20,285 nt of DNA from a virus. Under the pieces are notes generated by a model, which searched no databases, was not told the DNA's origin, and saw nothing but the letters and a program-made list of their open reading frames with translations. This document shows, piece by piece, positions 20,146 through 20,285 of this stretch. The stretch spans positions 1 to 20,285 of the IMG/VR virus record IMGVR_UViG_3300021962_000832. One strand, 5' to 3'. The position numbers were made by a program, and so were the translations under genes. The number at the start of each line of letters is the position of its first letter. Within the stretch, counting starts at the first letter, position 1.

Positions 20146-20285
20146 ACTCTGCACTCTTTTTTGAAAAAAGCCTAAATTTCGACCTCTGGTGCGTTTTACC
20201 CAAAAAGCCACCAAATCCCCGCGAAAACCTAACAAAACGCACACAGCCCCCCTTAGAATTGGTTCTAGGGCCATTCCTAGAGCGT
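20146..20285. other. Non-coding right end
   Basis: No convincing gene on either strand. The region contains a perfect palindrome CTTTTTTGAAAAAAG and a small TAGAA-TTGG-TTCTA inverted repeat near 20253-20267. Nothing else recognised. Confidence 0.5.

Noticed and set aside
20059-20274. Minus-strand 71-aa frame at the right end
   Set aside because: It has no ribosome site, low-complexity basic composition, and its 3' part overlaps the end of the 100-aa gene; there is no second feature supporting it.

Overview
The window reads as a tailed-phage (podovirus-like) late region, most simply a prophage or prophage remnant, joined to a decayed bacterial gene and a divergent accessory or early-gene region. 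The host is probably an alphaproteobacterium, perhaps of the Rhodospirillales/Acetobacteraceae. That rests only on the heparinase II/III-like fragment, whose GC-rich, Arg/Leu-rich style is typical there; the phage DNA itself is near 48% GC by eye.

Left arm (1-14,669, all on the minus strand). A compact virion-morphogenesis operon, read from right to left: small terminase, large terminase, portal, a small coiled-coil protein, a GroES-like co-chaperonin, an acidic coiled-coil scaffold, a conserved 165-aa protein, a 199-aa head-surface candidate, the major capsid protein, a 149-aa structural protein, and a hairpin terminator (6110-6139). It continues with a two-repeat 230-aa structural protein, three tiny basic or charged proteins, a head-tail adaptor carrying a beta-sandwich insert, a zinc-ribbon protein, a fibre-type protein, an Asp-box beta-propeller, a second SU10-like adaptor, and a fibre-like protein cut by the left edge. 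Many genes overlap by TGATG, TAATG or ATGA junctions, so translation is coupled. A strong sigma70-type promoter (TTGACA, 17 bp, TATGAT; 14699-14727) sits just before the small terminase and can drive the whole block.

Middle (about 14,742-15,794). A GC-rich fragment of a bacterial heparinase II/III-family gene, also on the minus strand. It is frameshifted near 15,300-15,310, and its C-terminal catalytic beta-sandwich is replaced by the phage promoter region. It looks like host DNA at a recombination, integration or assembly junction. Alternating purine-pyrimidine tracts and TGACAAT heptamers lie on both sides.

Right arm (15,920-20,285, plus strand, AT-richer). Two near-identical 62-bp promoter-plus-leader cassettes (15990 and 17018; TTGACA, 17 bp, TAGATT) each drive small unrecognised genes. 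Then come a 55-aa membrane protein whose 5' end is duplicated upstream, a decayed SF2 helicase lacking the Walker B/DEAD motif, a strong terminator (19206-19234), and three small genes, one preceded by a 66-bp in-frame duplication and the last ending in a membrane anchor. This arm shows repeated small-scale duplication and deletion. No integrase, repressor, lysis gene, tRNA or CRISPR array was seen.
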